64,000 nt of DNA from Curtobacterium poinsettiae (GTDB lineage: Bacteria > Actinomycetota > Actinomycetes > Actinomycetales > Microbacteriaceae): positions 1,488,001 to 1,552,000 of the forward strand of contig NZ_CP106879.1 of assembly GCF_025677645.1 (NCBI RefSeq), written 5' to 3'. Position 1 is the stretch's first letter, and every line of letters begins with the position of its first letter. The notes below the pieces were generated by a model. That model was not told where the DNA came from and did not search any database. It was given only the letters and a program-made list of their open reading frames with translations. The translations under genes and the position numbers were made by a program. Positions 17,225 to 25,616 of the stretch are shown one piece after another.

Positions 17225-18268
17225 ATGCAGTCAGACGGACAGCCCCTGCCGGGCGTCTCGTACGTGATGCCCGTGCTCAACGAGGTCACCGAGGTCCGAG
17301 CCGCGGTCGGCAGCCTGCTCGACCAGGACTACACGGGCCCGTTCGAGGTCATCCTCGCGCTCGGGCCGTCGATCGACGGCACGAACGAGCTCGTCGCCGA
17401 GATGAGCGCTGCCGACCCCCGGATCCGCGCGATCGACAACCCCGTCGGGTCGACGCCCGCCGGGCTGAACGTCGCGATCCGTGCGTCCGTGCACCCCGTC
17501 GTCATCCGGGTCGACGCGCACTCGGTCCTGCCGACCGACTACACGCGCATCGCGGTGCACACGCTCCTCGAGTCCGGTGCGGACAACGTCGGCGGCATCA
17601 TGCGCGCCGAGGGCCGGACCCCCTTCGAGCGGGCCGTCGCCCTGGCCTACGGCAGCCGTGTCGGGCTCGGTGGCACGCCGCACCACGTCGGCGGCACCGC
17701 GGGGCCGGCCGAGACCGCCTACCTCGGCGTGTTCCGACGCGAGCGGCTGTTCGACGTCGGACTCTTCGACGAGGGCATCAAGCGCGGACAGGACTGGGAA
17801 CTCAACCGGCGGCTGCGCCAGACCGGCGGGACCGTCTGGTTCACGCCGGAACTCGTCGTCACGTACCGCCCGCGGCCGAGCCTGAAGCGCCTGGTGCGGC
17901 AGTTCGTCGCCACCGGGCTCTGGCGCGGTGAGCTCGCCCGTCGGTTCCCGGCGAACAACGGCCTGCGCTACTTCGTGCCGCCGGCCATGGTGGCGGCGAT
18001 GGCGCTGGGCATCGTCGCCGGGCTCGTCGGCGTCGTCGGCGCCGTGCTCGGCACGCCGCTCGCCTGGGCGCTGCTCGGGTTCGTGGTGCCCGTCGTCTAC
18101 CTGCTCTTCGTCGTCCTGGGGTCGATCGCCGTGGCGCGCCGCTCCGGGCTGCCGACGCTCCTCTGGCTGCTCGTCGTGCTGCCCTGCATCCACGTGGGCT
18201 GGGGGCTCGGGTTCATCATCGGGTTCCTGACCCGCACGTCCGAGCTGACCACCCACACGGGACGGTGA
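17225..18268 (+). CDS. GT2 glycosyltransferase, membrane-associated
   Basis: A 347-residue family 2 glycosyltransferase similar in layout to succinoglycan ExoA. The GT-A domain (residues 1-235) starts with VSYVMPVLNE and has a metal-binding DxH-type motif in IRVDAHSVLP near residue 98 (normally DxD). Catalytic-region residues GQDWELNRRL lie near 182. Two to three hydrophobic helices follow (about 255-335). GAGG lies 5 nt before the ATG, and TAGGCT at 17150 is a likely -10. It is the first gene of a four-gene plus-strand operon for a surface glycopolymer. Confidence 0.85.
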   Translation: MQSDGQPLPGVSYVMPVLNEVTEVRAAVGSLLDQDYTGPFEVILALGPSIDGTNELVAEMSAADPRIRAIDNPVGSTPAGLNVAIRASVHPVVIRVDAHSVLPTDYTRIAVHTLLESGADNVGGIMRAEGRTPFERAVALAYGSRVGLGGTPHHVGGTAGPAETAYLGVFRRERLFDVGLFDEGIKRGQDWELNRRLRQTGGTVWFTPELVVTYRPRPSLKRLVRQFVATGLWRGELARRFPANNGLRYFVPPAMVAAMALGIVAGLVGVVGAVLGTPLAWALLGFVVPVVYLLFVVLGSIAVARRSGLPTLLWLLVVLPCIHVGWGLGFIIGFLTRTSELTTHTGR

Positions 18269-18272
18269 CCGA

Positions 18273-19094
18273 ATGACCGACCAGCCCACGACCGGCCGCG
18301 GATCCGCACGGCCGACCTCGATCGCCGAGCTCCGGGCCGTCGCCCAGCCGGACGAGGTCCGCGCCCGCGCCAACGCCGAGCACTGGACGGCCTCGCTGTA
18401 CCTGCGCGACGTCTCGCCGTACCTGACCTGGGTGCTCCTGAAGACCCGCGTCAGCGCGAACCAGGTCACCGGTCTGATGATCCTGGTCGGCTGGAGCGTC
18501 GCGGCCGCCCTGCTCATCCCGGGCATCTGGGGTGCTGCGCTGGCGCTCGTGCTCGGCCAGCTGCAGATGCTCGTCGACTGCTCCGACGGCGAGGTCGCCC
18601 GGTGGCGCGGCACCAAGTCGCCCGCCGGGGTGTTCCTCGACAAGGTGGGGCACTACACGACCGAGGGGCTGATCCCGGTCGCGCTCGGCATCCGGGCCGC
18701 CACGTGGCCGATCCACGACGCCGACTGGATGTGGACCACGATCGGCTGCGCACTCGGCCTGGTCATCGTGCTGAACAAGGCCCTCAACGACATGGTGCAC
18801 GTGGCCCGCGCGAACGCCGGGCTCGACAAGCTCGTCGACCGGCGGGACGCCTCCACCGCGCCGTCGGGTCGGAAGCTCGCCTCGCTCCGCCGACTGGCGA
18901 GGTTCCTGCCGTTCCACCGCCTGTACCACTCGGTCGAGCTGAGCATGCTCGCGTTCGTCTTCGCCGTGCTCGCCCTGGTGATCGGCGACCCGCTCGCCAG
19001 CCGGATCCTGGTCGGTGCGCTGTTGCCGCTCGCGGTGCTCGCGACGATCGGGCACTTCCTGGCGATCATCGCCTCGAAGCGGGTCAAGGCGTGA
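18273..19094 (+). CDS. CDP-alcohol phosphotransferase family membrane enzyme
   Basis: A 273-residue integral membrane enzyme. The family signature D(x)2DG(x)2AR(x)8G(x)3D(x)3D is visible from residue about 97: DCSDGEVARW, then G and D at correct spacing. The last position is His instead of the catalytic Asp. This family moves a phosphoalcohol from a CDP-alcohol to a hydroxyl acceptor. The encoded context (glycosyltransferases, cytidylyltransferase-like gene, TagF-like polymerase) suggests the acceptor is a glycolipid or polymer rather than a bulk phospholipid (inference). It starts 4 bp after the previous stop and overlaps the next start by 4 bp. Confidence 0.82.
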   Translation: MTDQPTTGRGSARPTSIAELRAVAQPDEVRARANAEHWTASLYLRDVSPYLTWVLLKTRVSANQVTGLMILVGWSVAAALLIPGIWGAALALVLGQLQMLVDCSDGEVARWRGTKSPAGVFLDKVGHYTTEGLIPVALGIRAATWPIHDADWMWTTIGCALGLVIVLNKALNDMVHVARANAGLDKLVDRRDASTAPSGRKLASLRRLARFLPFHRLYHSVELSMLAFVFAVLALVIGDPLASRILVGALLPLAVLATIGHFLAIIASKRVKA

Positions 19095-20014
19095 CCGAGG
19101 ACACGACCGCGCCCGGAACGGTGCGCCGCCACGCGGTGGTGCACCGCGGACGACCGCGCGTCGCCGTGGTGAGCCTGTCGCAGGGCACCCGGCCCGACGA
19201 CCTGCGCCGCGGGCTGGACAGTGTGCTCGCGCAGCAGGACGTCGAGCTCGACGTCGTCTGCGTCGGCAACGGTTGGACGCCGACCGGGCTGCCGGACGGC
19301 GTGCGGGCGCTGGCCCTGCCCGAGAACGTCGGGATCCCGGCCGGGCGCAACGCCGGAGCCGAGGTCGTCGACGGCGACTACGTGTTCTTCCTCGACGACG
19401 ATGCGTCGGTGCCGTCGCCGACGTTCCTGCGCGACGCGATCGCGGTGTTCGAGCACGATCCGTCGCTCGGCCTCGTGCAGCCCCGGGTCGTCGACCCCAC
19501 GGGCGCCGCGAACCCCCGCCGGTGGGTGCCGCGGATCCGGAAGGGCGAGCCGGACCACTCGTCGCCGGTCTTCTCGGTCTGGGAAGGTGCCGTCGTGCTG
19601 CCGATGGACGTCTACCGGGCCGTCGGCGGCTGGGGCGCCGAGTACTTCTACGCCCACGAGGGCATCGAGCTCGCGTGGCGCGTGTGGGACGCCGGCCGTC
19701 GGACCTGGTACGCCGGGGACCTCGTCGCGCACCACCCCGCGATCGACCCGGCGCGGCACACCGAGTACTACCGGTTGAACGCCCGGAACCGGGTGTGGCT
19801 CGCTCGGCGCAACCTGCCGGCGGTGCTGCGCCCGGTGTACGTGGGGTCGTGGGCCGCGATCCAGATCGCGCGCTGGTGGCGTCACCCCCGCCGGCTGGCC
19901 ACCTGGTTCGGAGGGATCCGTGAAGGATGGTCGACCGACTGCGGTCCTGTCCGGCCGATGGGCTGGCTCACAGTCGCACGGATGACCATCGCAGGGCGGC
20001 CGCCGGTCGTCTGA
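19091..20014 (+). CDS. GT2 glycosyltransferase, rhamnosyltransferase-like
   Basis: A 307-residue GT-A enzyme. It has the DxD motif in VFFLDDDASVPS near residue 100, a WEGAVVLPMDVYRAVGGW acceptor-loop region near 163 and FYAHEGIELAWRVW near 188. No clear membrane helix is present, so it is probably peripheral. The GTG overlaps the stop of the CDP-alcohol gene (GTGA), showing translational coupling. The donor sugar cannot be read from sequence. Confidence 0.85.
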   Translation: MTEDTTAPGTVRRHAVVHRGRPRVAVVSLSQGTRPDDLRRGLDSVLAQQDVELDVVCVGNGWTPTGLPDGVRALALPENVGIPAGRNAGAEVVDGDYVFFLDDDASVPSPTFLRDAIAVFEHDPSLGLVQPRVVDPTGAANPRRWVPRIRKGEPDHSSPVFSVWEGAVVLPMDVYRAVGGWGAEYFYAHEGIELAWRVWDAGRRTWYAGDLVAHHPAIDPARHTEYYRLNARNRVWLARRNLPAVLRPVYVGSWAAIQIARWWRHPRRLATWFGGIREGWSTDCGPVRPMGWLTVARMTIAGRPPVV

Positions 20015-20057
20015 CCCCGCCCACCCCGTACCGCCCGAGCAGACCCGGAGAACGACC

Positions 20058-21290
20058 ATGTCGATCATCAGCGACCTGCGGACCGCCCTGCGGCTCGTCG
20101 AGCGACTCCTGGCGTCCCGCCGGAGCCGACGGCAGCTCGCACAGCGACTGCCGTCCGCGCCGGAGCCGGCGCCCGGTTCGGTCGAGATCGCCGTGTACTT
20201 CGCCGACGGTCCGGTCAACATGTACCAGGTGCGCCAGTGGTACGCGCCGCTGGCGGAACTCGCGAAAACGCACCCGGTGGCGATCGTCTCGCGGAGTCCG
20301 GGCACCATGCTGACCCTGCTCGACGAGTCGCCCGTGCCCGTGGTCTACGCCCGGCAGGTGGTCGACCTCGAGCACTTCGTCGACACCCAGGCGCCGAAGG
20401 TGGTGCTCTACGTCAACCAGAACGCCCGCAACTTCCAGATGATGCGGTACGGGCGGATGTGGCACGTCTTCGTCAACCACGGCGAGAGCGACAAGATGTA
20501 CATGACCACGAACCAGTTCAAGGCCTACGACTACGCCCTGATCGCGGGGGACGCAGCACGCGATCGTCTGGCCGAGGCGCTGTGGGACTACGACCTGGAC
20601 GCCCGGACCATCGCGATCGGACGCCCGCAGGCCGACCACTTCGCCGGAGCGGCCCCGTACCCCGACGACGACCGGACCGTCGTGCTCTACGCCCCGACGT
20701 GGGAGGGCGACCGCGGTGCCGCGGCGTACGGGTCGATCGCGTCGCACGGCACGGTCATCGCCGCGCAGGTGCTCGCATCACCCCGCCACCGTCTGGTGTA
20801 CCGCCCGCACCCGCGCAGCGGCGTGCTCGACCCCGCCTACCGTGCGGCGCACGAGCGGATCGTCGCGGCGATCAGCGCCGCCAACGCCGCCGACCCGGCC
20901 GCACACCACCTGTACGACGACAGCGGTGCCCTCGGATGGCAGCTGGCGGACGCCGACGTGGCGATCACCGACATCAGCGCGATGATCTACGACCGGCTGG
21001 CGGTCGGCAAGCCGCTCATCGTCACGCGGCCGGTCTCGCCCGAGGCCGACGTCGACGAGCGGGGCTACCTGAGCGACGCGAACTGGCTGACCGCGGCCGA
21101 TGCCCCGTCGGTGCTCGCCCGTGTCGACGCGGCCGCGAGCGACGCCGAGGAGCTCGCGCGCCTGCAGCACTGGGTCGCACGGTACTTCGGCGACACGACC
21201 CCGGGCGCCGCCACGGAGCGGTTCCACGAGGCCGTGGAGTGGCTGCTCGAGCGGTGGCGGACCGTCGCGGCCGAACGCGACGGGCGCTGA
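20058..21290 (+). CDS. CDP-glycerol glycerophosphotransferase family protein (TagB/TagF-like)
   Basis: A 410-residue enzyme of the teichoic-acid polymerase/primase family. It has the expected elements: HGESDKMY near residue 143, LYAPTWEGDRG near 213, YRPHPRSG near 252 and DVAITDISAMIYDRLAVGKP near 300, which bind the CDP-polyol. CGGAGAA lies 7 nt before the ATG. Together with the CDP-alcohol enzyme it implies a polyol-phosphate-containing surface polymer. Whether it adds one unit or many is unknown. Confidence 0.85.
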   Translation: MSIISDLRTALRLVERLLASRRSRRQLAQRLPSAPEPAPGSVEIAVYFADGPVNMYQVRQWYAPLAELAKTHPVAIVSRSPGTMLTLLDESPVPVVYARQVVDLEHFVDTQAPKVVLYVNQNARNFQMMRYGRMWHVFVNHGESDKMYMTTNQFKAYDYALIAGDAARDRLAEALWDYDLDARTIAIGRPQADHFAGAAPYPDDDRTVVLYAPTWEGDRGAAAYGSIASHGTVIAAQVLASPRHRLVYRPHPRSGVLDPAYRAAHERIVAAISAANAADPAAHHLYDDSGALGWQLADADVAITDISAMIYDRLAVGKPLIVTRPVSPEADVDERGYLSDANWLTAADAPSVLARVDAAASDAEELARLQHWVARYFGDTTPGAATERFHEAVEWLLERWRTVAAERDGR

Positions 21291-21335
21291 CGGCCGGACG
21301 TCACCCGGTGTGCCGAGGCGCAGATCGGCGCAGGG

Positions 21336-21638
21336 TCACGGCTGGAACCCCGGCCCGACGAGTGACATCCGCCAGAGGTACTCGGACCGGTCGGGCCGAC
21401 GCCACCGCACGATGACGATTCCCGTGTCCTCGGGGTCGGCACCGAAGACCGCCAGGGACAACGACCGGCCCGGATCGAGGCGGCGCACCGCGAGCGGCGG
21501 GCAGTAGCCGTTGCCCAGGTGGGTGAGGGAGAGGCCGTCGACCGGCTCGGGGCCGGTGTTGACGAGATCGTACCGACGCGGTGCGTGCGATCGGTCGACG
21601 GCGAACGGGACGGCGTACGCGGTTGGTGGGTGGTGCAT
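21336..21638 (-). CDS. Small conserved-type hypothetical protein
   Basis: A 100-residue soluble protein rich in Arg/Pro, with a beta-type pattern (RRYDLVNTGPEPVDGLSLTH then SLAVFGADPEDTGIVIVRWR) suggestive of a small immunoglobulin-like fold. No family is recognised. The ATG is set by a TAGCGT hexamer 7 nt upstream and by the lack of sensible sequence before it. It sits convergent to the TagF-like gene in the glycopolymer locus. Confidence 0.6.
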   Translation of the reverse strand: MHHPPTAYAVPFAVDRSHAPRRYDLVNTGPEPVDGLSLTHLGNGYCPPLAVRRLDPGRSLSLAVFGADPEDTGIVIVRWRRPDRSEYLWRMSLVGPGFQP

Positions 21639-21645
21639 GGGTGGA

Positions 21646-21651
21646 ACGCTA
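21646..21651 (-). promoter_or_regulatory. Candidate leaderless -10 box TAGCGT
   Basis: TAGCGT lies 7 nt before the ATG of the 100-residue protein, identical in sequence and spacing to the box before the metalloprotease-family gene at 8141. Confidence 0.5.
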
Positions 21652-21754
21652 GGGGGAGGGTCCGACGGCGGGACCCCGGGGGCGCTCACGAGCGCCGGTG
21701 CTGTGGAGGGAGCCAGCGATACCGGTGTTGGTGCAGGGGGAGTACCCCGGCCGG

Positions 21755-22525
21755 TCAGGAGCCGTAGTCTGCCGCGTACCGGGCCAGCGCGGCCTCGATG
21801 GTGCCGTCGAGCTGCAGACGACCCTTGTCGAGGTACAGCCCCCGGTCGCAGAAGCGGCGGAGGTCCTTGTCGCTGTGCGAGACGAAGAACAGCGTCCGGC
21901 CGCCGGCCAGGAGCTGCTCGATCCGCTTGTAGCACTTCTCGCGGAAGGCCTTGTCGCCCACCGCCAGCACCTCGTCGACCAGGATGACCGGTTCGTCGAG
22001 CCGCGAGATCACCGCGAACGCGATGCGGACCTTCATGCCGCTCGACAGGTGCTTGTAGGGGGTGTCCACGAAGTCGGCGATCTCGGCGAAGTCGATGATC
22101 TCGTCGAAGGCGTCGCGGATCTCGGCCCGCGACATGCCGTGCAGACCCGCCGTCAGGTACACGTTGTCGCGCACCGTGAGATCCCCGACGAAGCCACCGG
22201 TGATCTCGATGAGCGGGGCGACGCCGGCGCCCACGTCGACGCGGCCCTCGTCGGGCAGCATGACCTGGGCCACCAGCTTCAGCAGGGTCGACTTGCCCTG
22301 GCCGTTCCGCCCCACGACGCCGATCGCCTCGCCCGGACGGACGTCGAACGACACGTTGCGGAGCGCCCAGAACTCGTCGGCACGCTTGCGGCGCCCGCGT
22401 CCGGCGAACAGGTCCTTGAAGTTCCGGCTCGCGCGACGGTTGCGCTTGAAGCAGATGCCGGCGTCCCGTACCGAGATGACCGGTGCGACGGTCTCGGTGC
22501 GGCGGGTCTGGTCGGTCGCGGTCAT
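21755..22525 (-). CDS. Polysaccharide/teichoic acid ABC exporter ATPase (TagH/Wzt-like)
   Basis: A 256-residue ATPase. Walker A GRNGQGKST lies near residue 77. The signature region reads KHLSSGMKVRIAFAV near 165 and Walker B PVILVDEVLAVGD near 182. The insertion after Walker A (APLIEITGGF) is typical of polysaccharide exporters. There is no C-terminal carbohydrate-binding extension, so this is the short TagH/Wzt type. The start overlaps the permease stop (TGATG). Confidence 0.92.
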   Translation of the reverse strand: MTATDQTRRTETVAPVISVRDAGICFKRNRRASRNFKDLFAGRGRRKRADEFWALRNVSFDVRPGEAIGVVGRNGQGKSTLLKLVAQVMLPDEGRVDVGAGVAPLIEITGGFVGDLTVRDNVYLTAGLHGMSRAEIRDAFDEIIDFAEIADFVDTPYKHLSSGMKVRIAFAVISRLDEPVILVDEVLAVGDKAFREKCYKRIEQLLAGGRTLFFVSHSDKDLRRFCDRGLYLDKGRLQLDGTIEAALARYAADYGS

Positions 22526-23349
22526 CACAGCTCCTTCAGCACGCGGTGCTCGCTGCGGCGGAACACCGCGAAGCCGATCACCAGGACGATGCCGGTCACG
22601 ACCACCGAGGCGCCGACCTCGAGCCAGTCGAGCTGGCCGGGGAAGAACGCCGCGCGGTACATGCCGAAGATGCCGGTGAGCGGGTTGATCGCGGCGATGT
22701 CCCGCAGTGCGGACGGCAGCGCGTGGGTGCCGTAGATGATCGGGGACGCGTAGAACAGGAACCGCAGCACGAGCTTGGTGGCGCGCTCGAGGTCGCGGAA
22801 GAAGACCACGAGCGGGGCGACGATGAGGCCCAGGCCGTAGACCAGCGCGCACTGCAGCACGATCGCCAACGGGAAGAACACGACCTGCCAGTGCAGGTGG
22901 GCACCCGTCGCGATCGCGAAGGCGGCCAGGACCGGCAGGCTCAGCAGGAACTCGATGCCCTTCGACGCGTCGATCCGTGCCACCCAGATCGTGCGGGGGA
23001 TGGTGGTCGAGCGGATCAGCTTGGATTCCTTGATGAACGCCCGGGTGGAGTCCGAGACGCCACCGGTGAACCACATCCACGGCAGGAGTGCGGACAGCAG
23101 GAACACGATGTACGGATCTTCACCGACCGAACCGCGGTGGAAGACCTGCGTGAAGACGAACCAGTAGATCCCCGACATCACGAGCGGGTCGAGGATCGAC
23201 CACACGTAGCCGAGCGCCGACGTCGAGTAGCGGACCCGGAGGTCGCGAACGGTCAGCAACCACAGGGCCTGACGATAGCGCCGACCGGCGCTCCGGGCCT
23301 TCGCGGGTGCGGGAGCCACGGGCGCGGTCGGCGCACTCGCTGTGGTCAC
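22525..23349 (-). CDS. Polysaccharide/teichoic acid ABC exporter permease (TagG/Wzm-like)
   Basis: A 274-residue ABC-2 type permease with six predicted helices after a 30-residue Pro/Ala-rich N-terminus. DLRVRYSTSALGYVWSILDP near residue 37 is the characteristic entry motif. It pairs with the overlapping ATPase to export the polymer made by the neighbouring plus-strand genes. The start codon is GTG, 44 bp downstream of the cytidylyltransferase-like gene, so the three form one minus-strand operon. Confidence 0.92.
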   Translation of the reverse strand: MTTASAPTAPVAPAPAKARSAGRRYRQALWLLTVRDLRVRYSTSALGYVWSILDPLVMSGIYWFVFTQVFHRGSVGEDPYIVFLLSALLPWMWFTGGVSDSTRAFIKESKLIRSTTIPRTIWVARIDASKGIEFLLSLPVLAAFAIATGAHLHWQVVFFPLAIVLQCALVYGLGLIVAPLVVFFRDLERATKLVLRFLFYASPIIYGTHALPSALRDIAAINPLTGIFGMYRAAFFPGQLDWLEVGASVVVTGIVLVIGFAVFRRSEHRVLKEL

Positions 23350-23393
23350 GGTATCCCTTCGGGCGGAACCGCCGAGGGGGTCCTGACGGTGGT

Positions 23394-24089
23394 TCAGGCG
23401 AACAGGTTGTTCGCGCGCTCGAGGTCCTCGGCGAAGTCGATCTCGACCGCGTACAGGTCGGAGATGTCGATCGGCGTCCAGCGTAGCCCGTCCTCGGCGA
23501 TGGCAGCCTCGATGCCGCCCTCGAAGTACTCCTGGTCGTCGACGCGGCCGAGCTGGCGGATGAGGGCCTGCTTGTCGGCGGCGGAGACGTAGTTGATGCC
23601 GACGGCTTCGCCGAGACCCCCGACGACCTGCTTGGAGAGCTTGTGGATGAAGCCCTCGGCGTCGACGGTGTACTTGACCTCTTCGTCGGAGACCTTGTCG
23701 GTGTTGACGCTGACGAAGGAACGGCCCTCGTCGATCATGTCGGCCGCACGGACGAGCGCCATCGGGTCGAAGACCACGTCGCCGTTCATCCAGAGGACAC
23801 CGCTCTTGCCGGTGGCCTTGAGGGCACGCAGCAGGCTCTTCGAGGTGTTGGTGGAGTCGTAGGACTCGTTGTAGACGAAGTTCGCGTCGGGGAACGCCTC
23901 GACGATGTGCTCCGACTTGTAGCCGACGACGATCGTCACGCGGGCGCTCGAACCGAACGCGGCGCGGATGTTGTCGAACTGCTGCTGCATGATGGTGCGG
24001 CCGTCACTGAGCTCCGTGAGCGGCTTCGGCAGGCTGCGGCCGAGACGGCTGCCCATCCCCGCTGCGAGGATCACGATCTGCGTGGTCAT
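23394..24089 (-). CDS. NTP-transferase, probable phosphoalcohol/sugar-phosphate cytidylyltransferase
   Basis: A 231-residue nucleotidyltransferase with the GxGxRxG loop LAAGMGSRLGRSLPKPL near the N-terminus and a MNGDVVFDP metal-site motif near residue 105. YNESYDSTNTSKSL near residue 78 resembles LicC-type and inositol-phosphate cytidylyltransferases, so production of a CDP-alcohol for the CDP-alcohol phosphotransferase at 18.3-19.1 kb is plausible (inference). A nucleotide-sugar product remains possible. AAGGGA lies 5 nt before the chosen ATG. Confidence 0.78.
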   Translation of the reverse strand: MTTQIVILAAGMGSRLGRSLPKPLTELSDGRTIMQQQFDNIRAAFGSSARVTIVVGYKSEHIVEAFPDANFVYNESYDSTNTSKSLLRALKATGKSGVLWMNGDVVFDPMALVRAADMIDEGRSFVSVNTDKVSDEEVKYTVDAEGFIHKLSKQVVGGLGEAVGINYVSAADKQALIRQLGRVDDQEYFEGGIEAAIAEDGLRWTPIDISDLYAVEIDFAEDLERANNLFA

Positions 24090-24386
24090 GCTGGTCCCTT
24101 CTGGTGTCCGCCCGCGCACCCTGGGGTACGGGCGGGCCTCGTCGAGTCTGCGCTTCCAACGTCCGAGTTACCCGAGAACCGGTCGCGTCGACGTGGTCGT
24201 CGCTGCGAGGAGGCTGCCGGGATCGCCTGCTGGAGCAGGTTTCCAAGTGGTGAACACTCCTTCGTGCCCTGGTGAATGATACGGAAACACCCCCTCGCGG
24301 GGTACGGGTCTGCGTGCTTCGTACTCAATTCGTGACCCTGGCCGAGACGGTTCCCGCCGGTCGGAGAGCGTTGGTACGGTGGGTCG
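24090..24386. other. Divergent intergenic region
   Basis: A 297-bp spacer between the cytidylyltransferase-like gene and the ABC ATPase gene. A minus-strand TATCAT (24276-24281) is a possible -10, which would give the former gene a leader of about 180 nt. A CCGCCCG/CGGGCGG stem (about 24112-24139) lies just before its ribosome site. No known riboswitch was recognised. Confidence 0.4.
24375..24380 (+). promoter_or_regulatory. Candidate leaderless -10 box TACGGT
   Basis: TACGGT lies 6 nt before the ATG of the ABC ATPase gene. The spacer GGGTCG is not a good ribosome site. Confidence 0.6.
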
Positions 24387-25616
24387 ATGCCAGCGCGAGC
24401 AGAGAACGAGGACGTGTACGCCACGGCCGACGCTGCCTGGATGACCGAGGCGGGGGACGCCGACGACGCGGACACCGCCGCGGCTGCTGAGGACGACGCA
24501 GCCGACGACGACACGGGGGACACTGATGCGGACGACGCCGCCACTGATGACGCGATGACCGACGGGACGGCCGTCCGCACCGACGCGACGACGGAGACCC
24601 GCTCCGACGACGCAACGACCGAGACCGGCACCGACGACGCGACGGCCGGAGCGCCACGCCCCGCGAAGGCGCGCAACGGCAAGGGACGCACCAAACGCCC
24701 GACGAAGGCCGCCCCGCGGACCGACGCCGCGCCTCCCGTCCCGTCCGACGCGGACGACGCGATGGACGACGCCGACCGGGCGAACGCCGCAGCCCCGCCT
24801 GCCACGAAGAAGCGTGCGCCCCGCACCGCCGCGCCGAAGCAGCCGCAGACGCTCCAGCCCGTCGTGCTCGCGGCGAACGGCCTGGTCAAGCGGTACGGGC
24901 AGACCCTGGCCGTCGACGAGGTCGACCTCGAGATCCGGCAGGGCTCCATCTTCGGCGTGGTCGGCCCGAACGGCGCCGGCAAGACGACGACCCTCTCCAT
25001 GATCACCGGACTGCTGCGCCCCGACGCCGGCTCGGTGACGGTGCTCGACCACGACGTCTGGGCCGACCCGACGGCGGCGAAGCGCAGCCTCGGCGTCCTG
25101 CCGGACCGCCTCCGTCTGTTCGACCGGCTGACCGGTGCGCAGCTCCTGTACTACTCGGCCACGCTCCGCGGGCTCGACGGGGCCACCGCCCGGAAGCGCA
25201 GCGCCGACCTCGCCGAGGCCTTCGGGCTGGGCGAGGCGCTGGGCCGCCAGGTCGCCGACTACTCCGTCGGCATGGCGAAGAAGATCGCCCTGGCCGCGAC
25301 CCTGATCCACTCGCCGCGGGTACTCGTGCTCGACGAACCGTTCGAGTCGGTCGACCCGGTGAGTGCAGCGACGATCACGGACATCCTGCGCCGGTACACC
25401 CGGGGCGGCGGCACGGTCGTGCTGTCCAGCCACTCGATGGAGCTCGTGCAGCGCACCTGTGACTCGGTCGCCATCATCGTCGGCGGCAAGGTCCTGGCGT
25501 CCGGCACCATGGCCCAGGTCCGGGGGCGCAAGAGCCTCGAGGACAAGTTCGTCGAACTCGCCGGCGGTCGTGTCGTCGCGGAGAGCATGGAATGGTTGCA
25601 CAGCTTCTCCGGCTGA
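24387..25616 (+). CDS. ABC transporter ATPase with long acidic N-terminal extension
   Basis: A 409-residue protein. Residues 1-155 are low-complexity. The first 90 are rich in Asp/Ala/Thr and strongly acidic; the rest are Lys/Arg/Pro-rich. The ATPase proper starts near VVLAANGLVKRYGQTLAVDE. Walker A GPNGAGKTT lies near residue 195, the signature is the variant YSVGMAKKIALAATL (near 293), and Walker B is VLVLDEPFESVD. It is coupled to the following permease gene, which starts inside its 3' end. Most homologous exporter ATPases lack such an extension. Substrate unknown. Confidence 0.85.
   Translation: MPARAENEDVYATADAAWMTEAGDADDADTAAAAEDDAADDDTGDTDADDAATDDAMTDGTAVRTDATTETRSDDATTETGTDDATAGAPRPAKARNGKGRTKRPTKAAPRTDAAPPVPSDADDAMDDADRANAAAPPATKKRAPRTAAPKQPQTLQPVVLAANGLVKRYGQTLAVDEVDLEIRQGSIFGVVGPNGAGKTTTLSMITGLLRPDAGSVTVLDHDVWADPTAAKRSLGVLPDRLRLFDRLTGAQLLYYSATLRGLDGATARKRSADLAEAFGLGEALGRQVADYSVGMAKKIALAATLIHSPRVLVLDEPFESVDPVSAATITDILRRYTRGGGTVVLSSHSMELVQRTCDSVAIIVGGKVLASGTMAQVRGRKSLEDKFVELAGGRVVAESMEWLHSFSG

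Noticed and set aside
24178..24267. A possible leader ORF (about 30 codons, GTG start) on the minus strand upstream of the cytidylyltransferase-like gene
   Set aside because: The GTG overlaps the only AAGGAG, leaving no spacing for ribosome binding, and there is no attenuator-like structure or codon run.
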